From: Nageia nagi
Taxonomy: Eukaryota; Pinophyta
Direction: 5' to 3'
Assembly: GCA_050084985.1 (NCBI GenBank)
Contig: JBITNC010000001.1
Coordinates: 99,944,001 to 100,008,000 of the forward strand
DNA length: 64,000 nucleotides
Part shown: in pieces, positions 59,401 to 64,000 of the stretch
Numbering within the stretch: position 1 is the first letter of the stretch
Layout: each line of letters begins with the position of its first letter
Program-made: the position numbers and the translations under genes
The notes under the pieces: generated by a model
The model's input: the letters and a program-made list of their open reading frames with translations, nothing else
The model's database searches: none
Told to the model about the DNA's origin: nothing

Positions 59401-60207
59401 TTTTTAATGGAAAATTATGCATGATAAAGGAAGGATCTAAACCAAAGCATATCAATGTAAGACCAAGCAAAATTTTTATGATGTTCAATAAACTTATTCT
59501 TGTACCTTTCTTGCTACAAGGGAGGTATAGTTGCTCCAATTTATATGAGTTTTTCCTTGTCCATGGTTTCAATATTGATGTTCACTAACTCCTTTGTTGG
59601 AAATGTAAGGTCTCTTTTTCTTGTAATAGAGAAGGCAACTCTTCTAATCCCTATATATCATTATCATCACCACCTATGGGCTGAACCTGAAGAAATTCAT
59701 TAAAATTTATCTCTTGACCAAAATATGCATTTTCATTTAGGACATAGCTTGCATTTCTTTTCTCATTATATTTGGTAAATTTTGAATGTGCCCCCAAGTA
59801 TTCAAGAATATCATCATTAGTAGTAAAATAATCAAATTCAAGTGAAAGAGTATTATCAATCCATAGATCTTTATCAATATCATTAGATAATTCAATCAAA
59901 TTGCACTCTTTAACAAGTTTAATTTTTCCCCATCTTTGTTTTACACTTCCATATTACTAACCAATTCCTTTTTGTTCATTTGAGCTTTAGAGTTATTAGG
60001 AAGAGTAGGCATTCCTTGTTCATTTATACCTAAGCCTCCCCCTTTATACTTACAATTTTGTACCATGTATTAATGAATAAAAGGAGATGGAAAGAGTTTA
60101 CCTATTTCAAAAGATAATGGTTCTTGCATTGGAGGAGATTGAGTGGGCATGAAAAATGCAACAAAATAAGAATTTTCACCATATTCATTATTTTCATGCT
60201 ACTGATG
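59401..60207 (-). pseudogene. Protease-RT linker of F, cut by G
   Basis: Readable pieces are FGLDPSFIMHNFPLKMDV (the stretch just before RT), NDIDKDLWIDNTLSLEFDYF (59651-59899), NGEEINF-like sequence and GGGLGINEQGMPTLPN near 60000-60045, the glycine-rich piece also present in H. The reading ends at 60207, where the G LTR begins. Confidence 0.7.
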
Positions 60208-61050
60208 TGTAGACACCTAAAAATGTCCCATGTTAACTAAGTAAACATTAAAATAATCATAACTCGGTGTGATAACATAAAATAGGTTTAGAAACCTTAT
60301 TATTGGATAGCTCTCATCGAGTGTATGCCAAATGAATTGTCACATGACCCCCTTTTGATGAAATTTGACTTTTAGGTAGTCATTTTAATATAGTTAACCA
60401 GTCATCGGTGTTCCATATCGAACACGATATTTCGAGGTGATCGTCGATGTTCGATATACAAACACTGATGACTCTGCAATAGTCGAACAAAAATAAAAAA
60501 AGGAAGTTGGAACACTTTTATCTTCCATGATGAGGTGGATAGAGGAGGTTAGTTACGAATTACGTGTCTCTTCACTTCCCCTTTCCATCCTTGAAACGTC
60601 TCACCTGAAAATCTATAAATACAAGCTAATACAAAGCAATATGATGATCCAAATTGACCCCAATTGAACCCAATTTTGAAGTAGGGTAAATGCTGCCAAA
60701 ATCTTATGAACTCATTTCTTTTATTGTTTTATGCTAGTTTCATTTTAATACAATGTCACACATAGATGCTTTGATGTTATTGTCTCTTGCATGTGTGTAG
60801 GATTTATAGGTTGTCTACATCAAGAAGAGAAGCAAGCAACCCAAAAACAATGGAGATCTAATGCTCTTATTTTGGCACATACATTTGTAAAAGTCCCTTA
60901 TAAGGGTGAATTGTAGTTTGAACTAAGATTGAATATCATTTTGCAATTACAACATGTTTATCTATGTTATATAACTTGAGGTTCAATGAAGATTGAAGAG
61001 TAATTTTTATTTTATTTATTCTATATTCCAGCTCAATTTTCATTACAACA
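60208..61050 (+). repeat. 5' LTR of G
   Basis: 843 bp, TGTAGACACC...ATTACAACA. TATAAATA at 60614-60621. Contains units of 'tcatcggtgttc' and 'cgtcgatgttcg' type at 60407-60475. Aligns over its full length with the reversed H LTR. Confidence 0.93.
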
Positions 61051-61053
61051 TTC

Positions 61054-61071
61054 TGGCGCTAGAAGGAGGGC
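61054..61071 (+). other. Primer-binding site of G
   Basis: TGGCGCTAGAAGGAGGGC three bases after the LTR, the less mutated form of the H PBS. tRNA not identified. Confidence 0.78.
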
Positions 61072-62895
61072 CCCTCCGTTATTGAGAGGGAGATATTTTG
61101 TCTATGATTCTACCTTTGTATTCTCTATTTTTTTGGATTTTTCCATGCATTAACTTCAAATTTTGGGTTCTATGCTTTTTCAGGAAATTTGTTATAGAAA
61201 TGTCGACGATTGGTATCGAATGCCAGTGACTATCATTAAATGCAGCATTCCCTATATAAATGCCAACGACTATCATTAAACACCAACTTCCTTGTCTAAA
61301 TGCCAGCGTTCCCTGTATAAACACTGATGACTCATATCCAGGTCATTTTATCTCTTTTTGCTATTTCTAAAAAAGTAAAATAAAATTATGTTATGAAAAA
61401 ATATTTTTGAGTGTGATTCCTTTGCTTAGAGTGCATATAAGAATGGGTAGAAAAGGTTAAATGCATATCTTTTATTAATTTACTTTATGTATGAAGTTAT
61501 GTATTTACTTTCATGCTTTGGGTGAAATGCACGTAAACATTAATACTTTTTATCTTGTCTACTTATGCTCTCCCTTTGACTTCGTGCGATCTAAGGTGAC
61601 CAGAATAGACTTGATAAGAAGGGGTAAATTAATTTTTCTTTTCCTTCACTCTCACACTACATACACATTAATACTTTTTATCTTGTCTACTTATGCTCTC
61701 CCTTTACGCTTTGAGCGATCTAAGGTGACTAGAATAGACTTGATAAGAAGGGGTAAATTAACTTTTCTTTTCTTTCACACTCACACTATCATTAATTGGG
61801 TTAATTTATCTACATCTAATGACCTCTTACTAGTAAGAGGAGGCAATTTACTACATATAATACTTCCACAATTGGAAGAGGTAAATGAATCACACTTAAT
61901 TTGGAATGAACTTAAGGAAAATAAATCAGGGTTTTGGATAGTACAAATCACATTAAATGGTTAATGAATTGGGTGGATTCGAATACACTAAGTACTTTCA
62001 CTTAACAAAGTATGCTCTCACTTTTGCACTTCGAGCAATCTTAAGTGATCAGAAATAAGTTAAGTGAAAGAGGTAAAATTTATGCACATTTTATTTAGAA
62101 ATTTACTTCACATTAACACTCTTGAAGAGGTCTGCCCTTACCACTCCATTGGAGGTCGAAGGGAGGTGACCCTTGGAGGAGTAATTGAACCACATTTAAT
62201 TAATTTATCTACACATAATACTTCCATAGCTGGAAGGGGTTAATGAACATCATTAATAGGTTGGATAATGAACCACATTATAATTAATAAAGAACAACAG
62301 GGTTTATTAAGGTCAAGATCCATCTTATAATAAACTTTTGATTGTATCACATTAAGATAAGATAAATGAATGGACATGAATGTTGGGGAGGGTAGTATGC
62401 ATAATTGCATCTTGTTTAAATTGCATTTCATAAGGCCTTAAAGGATATAATTGAACATTAACGAGTTGGATGTCACTACCAACCGTTAATTCTTATTTCT
62501 TTGTACCCCCCGACATAACACACTTGAAGCCATAGAGCTAGTCACACTTGGAGGTGATTACCAAGGTGACTCTCCTTTAGGTAGGAGTCAAAAAAGGAGA
62601 CTCTTCTAGAACCAAGCCAAAAGCCATAGAAGCTTGTAAACATTACTTAGAATTACCCAACCTACCTTATTCAACACTTGACTAGTCAAAACAAATTAGG
62701 AAAATTAAAATACTAAAAGTGAACAACTCATATTGTTCATTTAACTTAGATACTAAAAATATGTGAAAAAGTTAAAAAGATAATACACATTCAGAAGTAA
62801 ATTTGCATGTAGGATGTTTGTGCATTAAATTGTTTTCTCGAAAATATAATATAAAAGATAAAAATGAAGTTCTCTTTTTATGATGTTTGTTTATA
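61072..62895 (+). other. Leader of G with tandem and dispersed repeats
   Basis: Contains short units of 'aatgccagtgactatcatta' type at 61200-61330 and a tandem duplication with a 128-bp period (61539-61795) carrying 'ctttgacttcgtgcgatcta'. A third relative of this block lies near 62010-62050. The blocks match those in the leader of H. No ORF of note. Confidence 0.75.
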
Positions 62896-64000
62896 ATGGT
62901 TCAAACTAGAAGTATGGTCGCTAAGGAAATACAAGAATACCCATTTGAAATACAAGAAATAGATACAGATAATATGGATTTGATAGAGTCTTCAGTTAGG
63001 AGGCCACCTCTTTTAGATGAATTAGATTCATGGATAGGTCATTATGAAGGTAAAGATGAAGATTAGGATTATGATCAATCTAAATTGCAAAGACAAGGTA
63101 TAGAGGATTATATTACTAAGTCTAGAATGCAAGTGTTAGATGAAGAGTTAATTGAAATCGTCATCGTCTAGCCAATCATAGAGATGTTCCTAAGACGTCT
63201 TCTAGTGTACCAGGAGATGTAGAAAAATGAGATCAAAGGCATCATAACCTAGAAATTGATGAGAATAGATCTCGAGCTAGAACCATAGCAGTAGCAGAGA
63301 CTGAACCATATAAAGTTATCTATGATAGAGTCATTCATAAATTACCAGATGGTGAATAGTCAATTCTTTGATTAGAAAAGAAGGACTTCCTCTTTCTCGT
63401 AAATCTCTCCAATTAGGAAAAAATGAAGTAGCAATACCTGCAAGTAATTTATCTCAAAGAGCTCCTTCAATAAAGCAAACAGAAAAATTGTACTCTTTAA
63501 AGGGAAGATTAGATAGAAGGACATCTAAGCTTGCAGTAGAAGAGATACCTTCTTTTGAAGAACTAAAAGAACGAAGATGATTATATACAACAAAAATGGG
63601 TCAAATATTCATGAAAGTATATGCCGATGAGATTAAAAGGGCCGTGGAGATGCAATATCTCCTAGAGGAAGAAAATAGAAGAAATAATGAAGCCCTTAAA
63701 ATTCAAGAACAAGAAGATAAATTAAAAGAAATGGAAGATAAACTTTTGAGGGATAAAAAGAAATTGATAGAACAAGAACAAATAAACAAAGAGAGAAGTG
63801 AATTCCTGGAACAAGAAAAGAAAAGACTTCATAAAGAGCATGAGATTCAACTACGTTTAAGAGAATTACAACTTGAAGAATTAGAAAAAGAAAAAATCAA
63901 AAGGGAGCAACATCTACGTATGGAGAAAGAAAAATAAAGACAGTGGGAGGAATATCAAAGGATTAAAAATTGGAAACCTGAAACTCCTGAAGGAAGTCAA
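62896..64000 (+). pseudogene. Gag N-terminal region with coiled coil (element G)
   Basis: ATG at 62896 (MVQTRSMVAKEIQEYPFEI) opens a frame with NMDLIESSVRRPPLLDELD. It is broken by a TAG at about 63064 and a frameshift near 63160. The parts 63368-63580 (KNEVAIPASNLSQRAPSIKQ) and 63596-63937 follow. The latter is almost all Glu, Lys, Gln, Arg and Leu (KEMEDKLLRDKKKLIEQEQI; RLRELQLEELEKEKIKRE), a clear coiled coil of over 90 residues. The window ends at TPEGSQ, the point where H continues to the capsid core. Confidence 0.8.

Larger units (their letters stand above)
54484..60207 (-). mobile_element. Element F: Tat retrotransposon, 3' part
   Basis: On the minus strand: linker, RT, gypsy RNase H, archaeal-type RNase H, integrase, 3' untranslated region and 3' LTR, in canonical Tat order. 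F interrupts E at 54484 and is itself interrupted by G at 60208; its gag and 5' LTR would lie beyond G, outside the window. Its coding region is decayed but easier to read than that of A. Confidence 0.85.
60208..64000 (+). mobile_element. Element G: 5' part of a Tat-like gypsy element, sister of H
   Basis: LTR 60208-61050, PBS, leader and gag to the right edge. Same family as H in every part, opposite orientation. G interrupts F. The rest of gag, pol and the 3' LTR lie outside the window. Confidence 0.9.

Noticed and set aside
60208-61050. Solo LTR interpretation for the G LTR
   Set aside because: A PBS, leader and gag follow directly, so it is the 5' LTR of an element continuing out of the window.

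Overview
The window looks like intergenic heterochromatin from a land plant with a large, repeat-rich genome. The sequence is AT-rich and almost entirely LTR retrotransposons (Ty3/gypsy of the Tat and Athila types, plus Ty1/copia) nested inside each other. A gymnosperm would fit, but the sequence does not prove it. I found no intact host gene, no tRNA or rRNA gene and no bacterial-type feature. Most coding remnants carry many stops and frameshifts.

Layout, with names used only here. H (minus strand, 1-6966) is the 5' part of a Tat-like gypsy element: LTR 6127-6966, PBS, leader, gag, protease; it runs off the left edge. It interrupts the LTR of A, an old Tat element on the plus strand (LTR remnant 6967-8236, gag and protease 8237-11526). 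A's polymerase reading resumes at 35250 (RT, two RNases H, integrase) and ends near 38324. Between the two halves of A sits B, an Athila-like element (11527-35246; 5' LTR 11527-17032, 3' LTR 33980-35246). B itself holds two copia elements: C2 (11748-15864, no gag-pol) in its 5' LTR, and C1 (22658-31430, very young) in its 3' part.

From about 39542 a further plus-strand gypsy element, E, can be followed to 54483 (gag, protease, an RNase H placed before the RT, RT, second RNase H). It is interrupted by D (39579-47840, complete, TSD CAAGA), by a copia solo LTR (48504-48993, TSD ATAGG) and by a Tat solo LTR (49488-50251, TSD AACCT). E is cut at 54484 by F, a minus-strand Tat element (3' LTR 54484-55114, integrase, archaeal-type RNase H, RT up to 60207). 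F is cut at 60208 by G, a plus-strand sister copy of H that runs off the right edge in mid-gag.

Two items stand out. D has gag but no polymerase. On its antisense strand it carries a decayed multi-exon gene of the plant mobile domain (PMD) type, with a TATA-like box, an acidic region and a coiled-coil tail, followed by three tandem-repeat arrays. C1 has, between its pol stop and its 3' LTR, an array of hairpins whose stems change in a base-paired (compensatory) way while the 10-nt loop stays nearly constant; a longer inverted repeat brackets the array.

Many of the stop codons that break the polyproteins are TAG, TGA or TAA where the family has Gln, Trp or Arg. That is the change expected from deamination of methylated cytosine in silenced elements.
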